Position numbers and translations under genes: made by a program. The notes under the pieces were generated by a model that made no database searches, was not told the DNA's origin, and worked only from the letters and a program-made list of their open reading frames with translations. DNA of 64,000 bases from Bacilli bacterium (GTDB taxonomy: Bacteria; Bacillota_I; Bacilli_A; RFN20; CAG-826), in the NCBI GenBank assembly GCA_017651565.1, contig JAGCCQ010000007.1, positions 1 to 64,000 on the forward strand. Direction: 5' to 3'. Below are positions 51,276-60,433 of the stretch, piece by piece (within the stretch, counting starts at the first letter, position 1; each line of letters begins with the position of its first letter).

Positions 51276-52037
51276 ATGAGTTTTTTGTATTTAGTTACTA
51301 TAGGAATTTTGATTTTATTATTTATAGGAATACTTCCTTTGATGAAGCGTTTTAAAAATATAAAAATCACTAATATTGTGTTTGTTAGCATTATTTTCGT
51401 TTGTTATTTAATAATGGTAATTCTTGGATACATACATAATGGTATACATGATTGGAATTTCCATATTTTATTACCTACTGCAAACGTAAGCCCTTTTATG
51501 TTCTTTGTAACTCCTTTGTATCTTGTTCTTCCAAAGAATATAAGAAAATATTTTGGAACATTAATCGCTATTTTGTTGATTGGTATGATTTTGTCGCCTG
51601 TACTTACTTGTGTAAATTTCTTCCGTATCGGTTATAAGTTTCATCCACGTTTTGTTATTGATTACTTTATTCATATAGTTCTTGCTTTATTTGGTGTGTA
51701 TCTTGTCCAATCAGGGCAAGTTGAACTTAATAAGAAGAACTGTTTAGTTGCAGCAGGAATCATTTATGGAGTCTGCTTCATCATGACAATTTTAAACTTA
51801 ATATTTGATGCTTCATTCTTCGGTCTTTCATTGAGAGGAAAGCACAGTATTTATAATATGGTATTAGTTAGTAACTCCTTCTTATCTGCTCTTATTTACT
51901 TTGCTGGATTAGCTATTGTTTTAGCTATTAGTTTTGTTTTACAAAAATTATTATTAAGAGTCTTGAAAAAAGAAGTTAAATCTAATTTAATATATGAAAA
52001 TAAGGAAAACGAAAAGGTAAAAGATGGATCACGCTAG
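51276..52037 (+). CDS. Multi-pass membrane protein, YwaF/TMEM164-like
   Basis: 253 aa with seven or eight hydrophobic helices. The pattern DWNFHILLPTANVSPFMFF, followed by LVLPKNIRKYFGTLIAIL, is related in layout to the LPLHLCN/helix pattern of the YwaF (TIGR02206) family, and to the N-terminal domain of the fusion at 35074; the match is weak. It overlaps the HD-GYP gene by 14 bases, so the two are co-expressed and could form a membrane sensor with the phosphodiesterase. The mRNA starts at or near the ATG (see promoter). Confidence 0.6.
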   Translation: MSFLYLVTIGILILLFIGILPLMKRFKNIKITNIVFVSIIFVCYLIMVILGYIHNGIHDWNFHILLPTANVSPFMFFVTPLYLVLPKNIRKYFGTLIAILLIGMILSPVLTCVNFFRIGYKFHPRFVIDYFIHIVLALFGVYLVQSGQVELNKKNCLVAAGIIYGVCFIMTILNLIFDASFFGLSLRGKHSIYNMVLVSNSFLSALIYFAGLAIVLAISFVLQKLLLRVLKKEVKSNLIYENKENEKVKDGSR

Positions 52038-53154
52038 AAAAAACATAATGAGAATATCAAAATTGCTCTACATTATTGCGAAGATTGTAGTCATTTTTAC
52101 GATTTTCATGATTGTTTTTGTTACTACTTGTTCTGTTATTTCTATATTTGTTGAAAATGCAGAACTTCGTGAGGGTGTAATGAAATACTTACAGTCACAA
52201 GGTTCTTTATCAAACTTTGGGTACTTTGGATTAGAGATATCTGATGATTATATGACATCAGTCATAGTAGGAACTTCTTTCCATTTTGTTACGAACTTTG
52301 TCATCATGCTTTATGCACTTGTTTTTACTAGAATTCTTAAAAAGGTAAGTAAAGGTGAACAACCATTCACCAAACAAAACGCAAAGAAATTATTTATTAT
52401 GTCAATAGTGGCTTTGTTGTTTATTGCAATGAACCCTATTTTATCTCTTGCATTATTCCTTGTTGGTATATTCATTTCTAACTTATTTAAGTACGCTACT
52501 TATTTAAATGAGAAGAGCCAACAAACTCAACACATTCAAGAATCTATGATTATTTCAATGGCTGAAGTTGTTGAAAATAAGAGTGACCAAACTGGTCAAC
52601 ATATTAGAAGAGTAGCGGAATACTCCAAAGTATTAGCTATGCAACTTGGCTTTACTGAAGAACAAGCAGATGTTATTAAAATGGCATCTATGATGCATGA
52701 TATTGGAAAATTATTAGTCCCTTCAGCAATATTAGAAAAACCAGGAAAACTAACTGACGAAGAATACGCTGAAATAAAAAAACATACAACATACGGCGAT
52801 AAATTGCTTAAAGATGTTGAAGGTGAAGTATTAATTTGTGCTAGAAAGATTGCTTATGAGCATCACGAAAGACCTGACGGAAAAGGATATCCTAGAGGTC
52901 TTAAGAAAAACAGCATCAGTATAGAAGGCAAAATTGTTGCTGTTGCTGATGTTTATGATGCATTAACAAGTAAAAGAACATATAAAGATGCTTGGGATTC
53001 TAAACAAGCATATGATGAAATTGTTAAAAATAGTGGAACTCAATTTGATAAGTCTGTAGTTAAAGCATTTGTAGATGCTTATGACAAAATAGATGAAATT
53101 AGAGAAAAGTTTGCAGATGCTCAACCTCAAGTTCTTGCGCCTACTGAAACATAA
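52024..53154 (+). CDS. HD-GYP c-di-GMP phosphodiesterase candidate with membrane sensor part
   Basis: 376 aa. Three to four N-terminal helices (about 10-35, 72-100, 118-155), a short linker (EKSQQTQHIQESMIIS), then an HD-GYP domain: SDQTGQHIRRVAEYSK, MASMMHDIGKLLVPSAILEK (HD at about 224-225), CARKIAYEHHERPDGKGYPR (GYP motif near 280-290), VAVADVYDALTSKRTYKDAW. All metal-binding residues are present. The family hydrolyses c-di-GMP to pGpG/GMP. The overlap with the YwaF-like gene suggests one operon. Together with the riboswitches at 7.6 and 13.6 kb it suggests an active c-di-GMP network. Confidence 0.9.
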   Translation: MDHARKNIMRISKLLYIIAKIVVIFTIFMIVFVTTCSVISIFVENAELREGVMKYLQSQGSLSNFGYFGLEISDDYMTSVIVGTSFHFVTNFVIMLYALVFTRILKKVSKGEQPFTKQNAKKLFIMSIVALLFIAMNPILSLALFLVGIFISNLFKYATYLNEKSQQTQHIQESMIISMAEVVENKSDQTGQHIRRVAEYSKVLAMQLGFTEEQADVIKMASMMHDIGKLLVPSAILEKPGKLTDEEYAEIKKHTTYGDKLLKDVEGEVLICARKIAYEHHERPDGKGYPRGLKKNSISIEGKIVAVADVYDALTSKRTYKDAWDSKQAYDEIVKNSGTQFDKSVVKAFVDAYDKIDEIREKFADAQPQVLAPTET

Positions 53155-53163
53155 AACTTATTT

Positions 53164-53199
53164 GGACTAAATCTTTAAAGAACCTTTTGGTCCTTTTTT
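53164..53199 (+). terminator. Terminator between the two HD-GYP genes
   Basis: GGACTAAA and TTTGGTCC arms with one G-U pair, then TTTTTT. Confidence 0.8.
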
Positions 53200-53259
53200 G
53201 TTAATTTTTGTATATAAAAGAATAAAAAAGCTCCATTTTTATTGTAAAATATAAGTAAG

Positions 53260-54597
53260 ATGATATTTGGAAATAGAGACGATAAGGAAAAAGTATATTT
53301 AGATGCACTCAAAACCGCTAATACCTATAATCTTAAAGTATTAGTTGTAATGGTGTTTTTAAGCATACTAGCTTTAGTGTTAGATGAAATTGGCGTTTTT
53401 GCTACACCTAGAACTATAATGCTTATTGCTTCTTTTGTTTCTGTTGGGGTATTTCTTGTTCCAATTATTATTTATTTTGTTCATGATAAATTGTTAAAAA
53501 AAGAAAATCCTATTATTGAGACAAATCTATTAAAGATAATAATCATAGTTGCTTCTTTTTTAGGTGTTACTTGCATAATTGTTACATTGGCTTTCCATGT
53601 TCTTTTAGGTATAGGAATTCCTATGTTAATGGCGGCTCAATATAGAAATAATAAAAAACTAATAACCGCAGTATTTATTGCGTCTATGATATTAGTTCCA
53701 ATTAGTGTATATGGAACGTTTTTCTTTGGAACTATAGACCGCAATATTTTAAAGATTGCAACTGAAGATATAGATAAATACTCAACTTTCACTCAAAGAT
53801 TAGAATTAGCAACTTCAAAGAGAATGCTTGAATTATTCTTACATTATGTTCTCCCACGTGCATTATGTGTTGTCGCTATGGAAGTATTAGTTATTGGAAT
53901 CATTAACCGTAATAAGTTAATGCTAGAAAAACAAGGAGAGCTCTCTGAAAAAGTTCAAAGAGAGATGCAACACACTAGTGAGATTCAATTAAATATCATT
54001 GAAGACTTAGCAGCAGTTGTTGAAACTAGAGACTGTGAGACTGGTGAACATATTGCAAGAACTAAACAATACGTGAATATGATTGCTAATATTTTAAAAA
54101 AGAATGATAAATATAAAGATGTATTAGATGAAAAAACAATAGATCAGTACACTGAAGCAGCTCCTTTACACGATGTAGGTAAGATAGCTATTAGTGATAC
54201 TATATTGCTTAAACCAGGCAAATTAACTCCTGAAGAGTATGAACAAATGAAGGTCCACACAACTAAAGGTGGAGAGATGATATATAAGATATTTAAAAAT
54301 CTTAAAGATGAAGCTTTTATAAAACATGCTCATGATATTGCTTTATATCATCATGAAAAATGGGATGGAACAGGCTATCCTGAAGGAATTAAGGGAGAAG
54401 AGATTCCTCTTAGTGCTAGAATTATGGCTATCGCTGATGTTTATGATGCTCTTGTTTCTAAAAGAGTATATAAAGATGCGATGGATCCTAATGATGCATT
54501 TGATATTTTAGAAAAAGATGCTGGAAGTCATTTCGACCCTAATATAATTGAAATAATCAAAGAATATAGAAAAGATTTTGTTGATAGTGTGAAGTAA
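53260..54597 (+). CDS. Second HD-GYP c-di-GMP phosphodiesterase candidate
   Basis: 445 aa. Five or so N-terminal helices (25-45, 52-72, 85-115, 125-150, 190-215) form a membrane part unlike that of the first HD-GYP protein. A coiled linker (SEKVQREMQHTSEIQLNIIE) leads to the catalytic domain: CETGEHIARTKQYVNMIANI, APLHDVGKIAISDTILLKPG (HD near 304), ALYHHEKWDGTGYPEGIKGE (GYP near 364-374), MAIADVYDALVSKRVYKDAM. All key residues are intact. Own promoter region with a TAAAAT box nine bases from the ATG, no ribosome site, so it is probably leaderless. Two such enzymes with different sensors would tune c-di-GMP for different signals. Confidence 0.9.
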   Translation: MIFGNRDDKEKVYLDALKTANTYNLKVLVVMVFLSILALVLDEIGVFATPRTIMLIASFVSVGVFLVPIIIYFVHDKLLKKENPIIETNLLKIIIIVASFLGVTCIIVTLAFHVLLGIGIPMLMAAQYRNNKKLITAVFIASMILVPISVYGTFFFGTIDRNILKIATEDIDKYSTFTQRLELATSKRMLELFLHYVLPRALCVVAMEVLVIGIINRNKLMLEKQGELSEKVQREMQHTSEIQLNIIEDLAAVVETRDCETGEHIARTKQYVNMIANILKKNDKYKDVLDEKTIDQYTEAAPLHDVGKIAISDTILLKPGKLTPEEYEQMKVHTTKGGEMIYKIFKNLKDEAFIKHAHDIALYHHEKWDGTGYPEGIKGEEIPLSARIMAIADVYDALVSKRVYKDAMDPNDAFDILEKDAGSHFDPNIIEIIKEYRKDFVDSVK

Positions 54598-54707
54598 TTA
54601 ATATTCTACTGTTAGTTGATTTTTGCTTGTTTTTATTAACTCAACCAGCGGTATGTATACTATTCATTCATTTCATTTTAAATTTTTAAGCGAAGGAGGC
54701 AAAAGAC

Positions 54708-55325
54708 ATGTTGGATTTAGAAAAAATCGGCTCATTCATCCAAGAACGCAGAAAGTTAAAAGGATTAACTCAATTAGAATTAGCTAATGTGTTACACGTA
54801 ACTGATAGAGCTATATCTAAATGGGAATGTGGTAGAAGTATGCCGGATTCATCCATTATGTTAGATCTTTGCAAAGTGCTTGAAATTAGTGTCAATGAAT
54901 TATTGACCGGGGAGGTTTTAGAAATGAATGATTATAGTAAACAAGCAGAAATGAATTTATTGGAAGCAGTAAAAAATAAAGAAGAATCAGATAGAATGCT
55001 TCTTAGAATGGAAATCTTGATTGGAATTATTGCGATTATTATTGGCATCACACCAATCTTTGTAGCAGCTTTTGTTAGTACTTTAGAGACTTGGCAAAGA
55101 GTGTTATTAATTGTAGGAGGATTCTTAATGTTTATTCCTTTAATTCTTGTAGCGTTAAGAATTGAACAAAAAGCAGGTTACTATGAATGCCAAGAATGCC
55201 ATCATAGATACGTCCCAACTTTCTGGCAAGCTCTTATGGCACCACATGCAGGTAGATCTAGAAAAATGAAATGTCCACACTGTGGTAAGAGAAACTATCA
55301 TAAAAAAGTAATTTCAAAAGAATAA
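54708..55325 (+). CDS. XRE-family regulator with membrane segment and zinc ribbon
   Basis: 205 aa. An N-terminal helix-turn-helix (IGSFIQERRKLKGLTQLELA, AISKWECGRSMPDSS), a helix-rich linker, two membrane helices (about 99-121 and 129-148), and a C-terminal zinc ribbon with CQECHHRYV and CPHCGKRNYH. Membrane-tied XRE regulators of this design are common in gut Bacillota and their signals are not known. AAGGAGG precedes the ATG. It is monocistronic with its own terminator. Confidence 0.82.
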   Translation: MLDLEKIGSFIQERRKLKGLTQLELANVLHVTDRAISKWECGRSMPDSSIMLDLCKVLEISVNELLTGEVLEMNDYSKQAEMNLLEAVKNKEESDRMLLRMEILIGIIAIIIGITPIFVAAFVSTLETWQRVLLIVGGFLMFIPLILVALRIEQKAGYYECQECHHRYVPTFWQALMAPHAGRSRKMKCPHCGKRNYHKKVISKE

Positions 55326-55345
55326 TCGTTCCTGTTTTTAAAAAT

Positions 55346-55373
55346 GGTTTGCAATTAAAGCAAACCTTTTTTG
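55346..55373 (+). terminator. Intrinsic terminator
   Basis: GGTTTGC and GCAAACC arms, 7-base loop, TTTTTTG tail. Confidence 0.9.
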
Positions 55374-55454
55374 TAGTTAGGATGAAAAGTTATTGATATG
55401 AATGTTTGTTTTTCTTAAAATAATTGCATTGATTTATGTAACGGGGGAAATAAC

Positions 55455-55886
55455 ATGGTTACTAGTAAATTTGCTAAGGGTGTATTAATTACAACAATTA
55501 TTGCAATTATTATTTTTGGAATTCCTAATTTAATTGCTATTCCTACTACAATCGCAGCTGGTGAAGTTGCAGGTGGTATCGCAGGTCCTGAATATGCAGG
55601 CGCAGTTGATGCAGCTATTGATTTGATCATCTTTATTTTAGTTTTACTTTTAATAGCTGGTGTTTTCACAATTATTGCTGGATTCTTACTATCTTTAAAA
55701 GGAAAGTGGTGTTTAGGATGTATTGTTTTGTCAATTGTCTTAGGCGCATATGAAGTCATTGCATTTTTCTCATCGCTTGGTGATGGTAGTACTGGTGCTG
55801 TATTATTAGCATTAGCTAACGCTGCTAACTTTATTGTTATGGCAGTAATGGCTATTAAGATGAAATCTGATATTTATATTGCTTAA
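55455..55886 (+). CDS. Small membrane protein, four helices
   Basis: 143 aa with helices at about 9-30, 55-82, 88-108 and 113-135. An Ala/Gly-rich outside loop (AAGEVAGGIAGPEYAGAVD) separates the first two. The order resembles small DUF4064-like membrane proteins of Bacillota but I cannot assign it with confidence. GGGGG precedes the ATG. The AlkD-like gene starts 12 bases after its stop, so the two could be in one operon. Confidence 0.6.
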   Translation: MVTSKFAKGVLITTIIAIIIFGIPNLIAIPTTIAAGEVAGGIAGPEYAGAVDAAIDLIIFILVLLLIAGVFTIIAGFLLSLKGKWCLGCIVLSIVLGAYEVIAFFSSLGDGSTGAVLLALANAANFIVMAVMAIKMKSDIYIA

Positions 55887-55897
55887 ATATAAAGAAG

Positions 55898-56566
55898 ATG
55901 ACATACGTAGAGTTAAAAGACTTTTTATTATCCAACGCTGATAAGAAATTTTCTGAATTTTCTAAGACTTTATCTAATAGTGAATACAAAGTAATAGGGG
56001 TTAAAAATCCTGTTTTAAGAGACTTAATCAAGCAACACGTTAAGGATGAAGAACTCAAAGTAGAAGACTTCAAAATAGGCGAATATCTAGAAATAGATTT
56101 CGTCTATTTTGGTCTTTCTTTAGTTAGACTTAAAAGTATAGATGAACAGTTTAAATTCTTAGAGACGAATATTAAATACGCAAAATCATGGGCAATAACA
56201 GATACTGTTTCCACATATCTAAAGAAACATGATTTTGATAAGTATTTCGCATTCTTTAAAAGACTTTATAATTCTCCACATACTTATGATAGAAGAATGG
56301 CTTACATTGTAGGCCTTAAGCATTATAAGGATAAACGTATTTTAGATGTACTTCCTTATATATCAATGAACGATGAATATATGGTAATGATGGCGGAAGC
56401 GTGGCTATTAGCTACAGTTGCTATTCAATTTCCTAATGAAGTATTTGAATATTTAGTAGGTTGTAAAGATATTACTTTGAAAAGAAAAACTATTTCTAAG
56501 ATTAATGAATCGTTTAGAATTAGTGATGAATTAAAAATCAAATTTAAAGAGTTAAGAAAAGAATAA
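55898..56566 (+). CDS. AlkD-like DNA alkylation repair protein
   Basis: 222 aa, all helical, of the HEAT-like repeat AlkD/DNA alkylation repair family. Visible family parts are KVIGVKNPVLRDLIKQHVK, YAKSWAITDTVSTYLKKHDF (with the conserved W and D), SPHTYDRRMAYIVGLKHY and YMVMMAEAWLLATVAIQFPN. AlkD-type enzymes remove positively charged alkylated bases without flipping; the key Trp/Asp/Arg positions appear conserved here. No clear ribosome site (AAAGAAG, weak). Confidence 0.87.
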   Translation: MTYVELKDFLLSNADKKFSEFSKTLSNSEYKVIGVKNPVLRDLIKQHVKDEELKVEDFKIGEYLEIDFVYFGLSLVRLKSIDEQFKFLETNIKYAKSWAITDTVSTYLKKHDFDKYFAFFKRLYNSPHTYDRRMAYIVGLKHYKDKRILDVLPYISMNDEYMVMMAEAWLLATVAIQFPNEVFEYLVGCKDITLKRKTISKINESFRISDELKIKFKELRKE

Positions 56567-56634
56567 TTTTCTTGAACAAATAGACGTGATTTAAAACGTT
56601 ATATTGGTATAGAAACTTTAAGAAAGGAGCAAAG

Positions 56635-57444
56635 ATGAATAAAAAAAGATCGGCCGTATTTATGACCTTAATGCTTGTTGCTCCTTTATTAACGGGTTTT
56701 ACTGAAAGTGATTTTATCAAGAAAACAGAAGATTTTAATATAGACTTCACAGACTTAGGAGAAGTAGGCGATTCTTATAAGAAATATAAAGCAGTTATTA
56801 CAAATAACACGCTTTTCCCTATTTATCCAAATGCATTTGAGTATCAAAATAAAAAATATGATTTTGTAAGAGCTAATGATCCAATCCAACAACCTGTATC
56901 AATTGTTTTAGGCAAATCTTCATGTGAATTTTTCTTGATTGTTCCTAAAGAAGCAGATGTAAGTAACTATACATATCAAGCAGATTCCTTTGTAGAGGTG
57001 GAATCTAATGGTTCAGTAAAAGGGCCATATAATATCAGTTATTCTCATGAAAACTACGAAGACTGTGAATTAGTCAACGTTGGTAGTAGATCTTATGACT
57101 TAAACCATGAGTACGTTTATACATACTTATTTGATGTTTCATATGATAATGAGCATTATTATTCAATGTGCTGTCAAGGACGTTATGACTCTTTATATTT
57201 GTTTGTAACTAAAAACACTGTGATTAGTGAATTGACTGTTAATGAAGTCACTCCTTATCGAGTTTATAAAGAACCTGAAATTAAACGATCTAGTAGCAAT
57301 GGCTCAAAAGCATTTCTTATAGCATTGATTTTTATCATTTTCATGCCAATTTTGATTTTGGTTGCTTTCGGAATCATTATCGGCGTGATTATTTACGTTG
57401 CTTCTAAGAAAAAGAAGAAAAAACAAAATAATTCTAATTTTTAG
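56635..57444 (+). CDS. Exported protein with C-terminal membrane anchor
   Basis: 269 aa. A signal peptide (MNKKRSAVFMTLMLVAPLLTG), a strand-rich outside part of about 195 residues (YKAVITNNTLFPIYPNAFEY, SCEFFLIVPKEADVSNYTYQ, YVYTYLFDVSYDNEHYY), one C-terminal helix (about 228-258) and a Lys-rich cytoplasmic end. AAAGGAG precedes the ATG. Family not recognised; the fold could be an Ig-like sandwich. It stands alone. Confidence 0.65.
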   Translation: MNKKRSAVFMTLMLVAPLLTGFTESDFIKKTEDFNIDFTDLGEVGDSYKKYKAVITNNTLFPIYPNAFEYQNKKYDFVRANDPIQQPVSIVLGKSSCEFFLIVPKEADVSNYTYQADSFVEVESNGSVKGPYNISYSHENYEDCELVNVGSRSYDLNHEYVYTYLFDVSYDNEHYYSMCCQGRYDSLYLFVTKNTVISELTVNEVTPYRVYKEPEIKRSSSNGSKAFLIALIFIIFMPILILVAFGIIIGVIIYVASKKKKKKQNNSNF

Positions 57445-57544
57445 TATTTATTAATAGATAGTAAATATCCATAGTTTTATCTCGAAAACTTGTCATTTTT
57501 TCTATTTTTGTTTTGAAATGAAAATATAAACAAGGAGATTTTAT

Positions 57545-57901
57545 ATGAAGACATTAGGCAATATTATTTGGTTTATCGTTGCTGGTTTATGGGCAGCTCT
57601 TGCTTACTGCTTAGTTGGCTTAATTTTGTGCATTACAATTATTGGCATTCCTGTTGGTAAACAACTTTTCAAAATGGCAAAACTTGTACTTCTTCCATTT
57701 GGCAAAGAAGTTAATTCTGATTTCAACAAACACCCAATAGCTAACGTCATTTGGATAGTTTTGTGTGGTTTTGAAATCGCTCTAGGTTTCATTTTTATCG
57801 GTCTAATCTTTTGCGTTACAATCATCGGTATTCCATTTGGAAAACAATGTTTCAAATTAGCTAAATTGAGCTGTATTCCATTTGGTGCAACTATCGATTA
57901 A
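57545..57901 (+). CDS. YccF-domain small membrane protein
   Basis: 118 aa made of two copies of a YccF-type unit: LGNIIWFIVAGLWAALAYCL with LCITIIGIPVGKQLFKMAKL, then VIWIVLCGFEIALGFIFIGL with FCVTIIGIPFGKQCFKLAKL. The repeated IIGIP(V/F)GKQ motif defines this family. About four short helices; function not known. AAGGAG precedes the ATG and a terminator follows. Confidence 0.88.
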   Translation: MKTLGNIIWFIVAGLWAALAYCLVGLILCITIIGIPVGKQLFKMAKLVLLPFGKEVNSDFNKHPIANVIWIVLCGFEIALGFIFIGLIFCVTIIGIPFGKQCFKLAKLSCIPFGATID

Positions 57902-57929
57902 TCAATTTTGAAATTAATACGAATATTTA

Positions 57930-57954
57930 GGGCAAATTTTTGCCCTTTTTTATT
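57930..57954 (+). terminator. Intrinsic terminator
   Basis: GGGCAAA and TTTGCCC arms, 2-base loop, TTTTTT tail. Confidence 0.9.
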
Positions 57955-58020
57955 TAAAAAATACATACTTATGTGTAAACTTAAATATATAAATCTTGTT
58001 TAACAAAAGGGGTAGTGAAT

Positions 58021-59952
58021 ATGAAAAAAGCACTAAAACTATTACCACTTGTAGCGGTCGTTTCAGCAATTGCAGCTATTAGCGCAGCAAAAGAAAACCT
58101 TGGCGTAAAAGCTGCTTCAGGACAATATGCTGCAAGCCCATTACCATCAACTATTTGTTTGGATGATTACGAAGCAAACGATATTCGTGCATATTATTCA
58201 GAGTTGAATAACAAATCTGAAGAAGATAGAAAAGGCCAAAATCTCTTAGCTAGCTTGAAGCCTATCCTAATGAAAGACCAAAAATATTACAGCTATGATA
58301 GTGGAAATGCTATTTGGCAAATATATGAAATTTCAGATAGAGACTGGGAGAGATCGCCTGCAACTGCTATTACACAAGGGACATATGATCCTGCAACAAA
58401 TACAATTACAAATTATAAATATGGATCAATGAATGATAAAAAGGACAATCCATATGTCCATGCTTTATATGTTGATCGTTCACAAGAAAATCCAAAAACA
58501 GCTTGGACAGCTCATAACCCTAGATCAAATAGTGCTTGTATTGAAAGAGAACACATTTGGCCAAAATCACATGGTTTTGATGCTGATGAGGTTCCTGGCG
58601 CACGTGGTGACCCAATCCATTTATGGGCAGCTGATGGGGGTGCGAATGGTTTACACTCTAACTATTTCTACGGAAATGTTGATTTGACAAAGACTTACAA
58701 AAATGCTCGTGATGATTATTCATGGGATGGGAACAATTACTTAGGATTCAGCAAGACTGTACCTGATTCAAATCAAAAAGTATTCGAACCACAAGATTGT
58801 GACAAAGGTGATATTGCGCGTTCTGTGTTTTACATGGTTGCTAGATATAATAATGTTGCTGGTGACGATACCGCAATCGATAGTGCTAACCCAAATCTAT
58901 TCTTAGGTGATGATGTATCTAAAAGTGAAGAAACAGGCACATCCACAGCTACAACACCATATTCTCTAGGTGTATTATCAGACCTTCTTGAATGGAATAA
59001 GTTAGACCCTGTTGATGAATACGAAATTCATCGTAATAACTTAATTCATAGAAACTTTACAAATAATAGAAATCCATTCATTGATTTCCCTAACTGGGCA
59101 GACATTATTTGGGGTGGAGTAACAAAAGCAGCTAATCCTGCATCAGATCCTTTAAATGGTGGCAATCCAAATGCTATTTCTGATTTCGTAATCAATGATG
59201 TTAACTATGGAACAGCGGTAAACCCAGCAGCTACTGCAATTACTGGAACAGTTAGTTTTGGATATTCAAGAAACGAAAATGGTCCTTTCAGCAGTGAAAA
59301 ACCTACTGAAGCAGGAACATGGTATTGTGAAGCAAAATCTGTTGCTGAAGGTGATTATAGCGCTGATACACAAGTTAAATCATTTAGAATAATTGGTAAA
59401 CCTAATACTGTTACAGTTGAAATTAGTAATGACATCAAAGAAGGTAGCACAATTGCGCCAACAGGAACCGCTCTTCAAGGGGATGTCTCGTTTGTATATT
59501 CAAGTAATAAAGAAGGCCCATATTCTCCAGAAGTTCCTTCAGAACCTGGAACTTATTGGGTTAAGGCTATTTCTGTTAATAGTGGTGAATATGAATCTCA
59601 AGAATCAGAACCTAAAGAATTCAAAATTTCTGAAGCCACAGTAATTGATACAATCAAAGATAAAGTCGATTCATTAAAAGATGAAGATGGCAAAATTTTT
59701 GGTTTGCCACCTGTTGTCTTCTATGTTATCGTCGCTGCTGTTGTAGTTCTTATTGTATTTATTGTTCTTGTGATCTTCATTAAAATGAGTAATAAGAAGA
59801 AAAAGAAAGTAGGCAAAAAAGTTGCTAAAGAATTAGGTGTTCCAGTTCCAAAGACAACTTCTGCGAATAGCAAATCTACTGCAAAGAAGAAATCAACTTC
59901 TTCTAGCAGTAAATCAACTGCCAAGAAATCAACTTCAACTAAGAAGAAATAA
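58021..59952 (+). CDS. Membrane-anchored endonuclease I family protein with Lys-rich tail
   Basis: 643 aa. A signal (KALKLLPLVAVVSAIAAISA), then an endonuclease I (EndA/NucM) domain with REHIWPKSHGFD and DPIHLWAADGGANGLHSNYF (His-Asn active site and Mg-binding part), then two Ig-like repeats (ISDFVINDVNYGTAVNPAAT, TVEISNDIKEGSTIAPTGTA, each closing with a GTW/GTY line). A helix (about 562-586) spans the membrane, and a 55-residue tail full of Lys, Ser and Thr is expected inside the cell. EndA-type enzymes digest extracellular DNA for uptake or defence. ATG 58021 is chosen over GTG 58015 because AAGGGG lies at the right distance. The tail is unusual. Confidence 0.85.
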   Translation: MKKALKLLPLVAVVSAIAAISAAKENLGVKAASGQYAASPLPSTICLDDYEANDIRAYYSELNNKSEEDRKGQNLLASLKPILMKDQKYYSYDSGNAIWQIYEISDRDWERSPATAITQGTYDPATNTITNYKYGSMNDKKDNPYVHALYVDRSQENPKTAWTAHNPRSNSACIEREHIWPKSHGFDADEVPGARGDPIHLWAADGGANGLHSNYFYGNVDLTKTYKNARDDYSWDGNNYLGFSKTVPDSNQKVFEPQDCDKGDIARSVFYMVARYNNVAGDDTAIDSANPNLFLGDDVSKSEETGTSTATTPYSLGVLSDLLEWNKLDPVDEYEIHRNNLIHRNFTNNRNPFIDFPNWADIIWGGVTKAANPASDPLNGGNPNAISDFVINDVNYGTAVNPAATAITGTVSFGYSRNENGPFSSEKPTEAGTWYCEAKSVAEGDYSADTQVKSFRIIGKPNTVTVEISNDIKEGSTIAPTGTALQGDVSFVYSSNKEGPYSPEVPSEPGTYWVKAISVNSGEYESQESEPKEFKISEATVIDTIKDKVDSLKDEDGKIFGLPPVVFYVIVAAVVVLIVFIVLVIFIKMSNKKKKKVGKKVAKELGVPVPKTTSANSKSTAKKKSTSSSSKSTAKKSTSTKKK

Positions 59953-59956
59953 AATT

Positions 59957-59990
59957 AAAGTCGGGAATTTCCCGACTTTCTTTAATTATA
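59957..59990. terminator. Terminator between convergent genes
   Basis: AAAGTCGGGAA and TTCCCGACTTT arms with a CTTTAATT tail on the plus strand; it can also serve the minus-strand gene. Confidence 0.85.
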
Positions 59991-59995
59991 AAAAA

Positions 59996-60433
59996 TTAAT
60001 CAGCGTATTTTTCGATGATGTCTTGTTCTGGAATCGTGATTCTTTCATCGATTGCGCAGACGCATAATCCAAATCTTATAATAGTGTTTTTAAGATCTGA
60101 TTCACATTGTTCAATTATCTTATCTAGTTCATCATAACTAGTCATTTTTCTAAAATCATTAACGATAGCTTCGATTTCTTTATAATTATCATCTTTATCC
60201 ATATTAAAGATGTAGTTGAATAATGCCCATTCGCTAGGTGCAATTACTTTATCTGCATCAATATATGATGCGAATAAGTTAACAGAGAATAAGAATGCTT
60301 GATTCTCATCTTTTGCGAATTTACTAAACTCTTTGAATATTTCAAAAAAGTATTGTCTAGCTTGTTTAGCCAAGCTATCTTGGGTGTCATTTGCGTAACC
60401 CATATATACTTTTTCCCATTCTTTTTTAGTCAT
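59996..60433 (-). CDS. Small cytoplasmic helical protein, possibly TerB-like
   Basis: 145 aa, all helical, acidic, no signal. Segments SLAKQARQYFFEIFKEFSKF, DADKVIAPSEWALFNYIFNM and CAIDERITIPEQDIIEKYAD have the spacing of TerB-like metal-sensing domains (D-x-R-I-x-x-x-E), but the match is weak. Start 60433 is used because GGAG stands six to nine bases before it; a TTG further out is not needed. Convergent with the endonuclease gene. Confidence 0.55.
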   Translation of the reverse strand: MTKKEWEKVYMGYANDTQDSLAKQARQYFFEIFKEFSKFAKDENQAFLFSVNLFASYIDADKVIAPSEWALFNYIFNMDKDDNYKEIEAIVNDFRKMTSYDELDKIIEQCESDLKNTIIRFGLCVCAIDERITIPEQDIIEKYAD

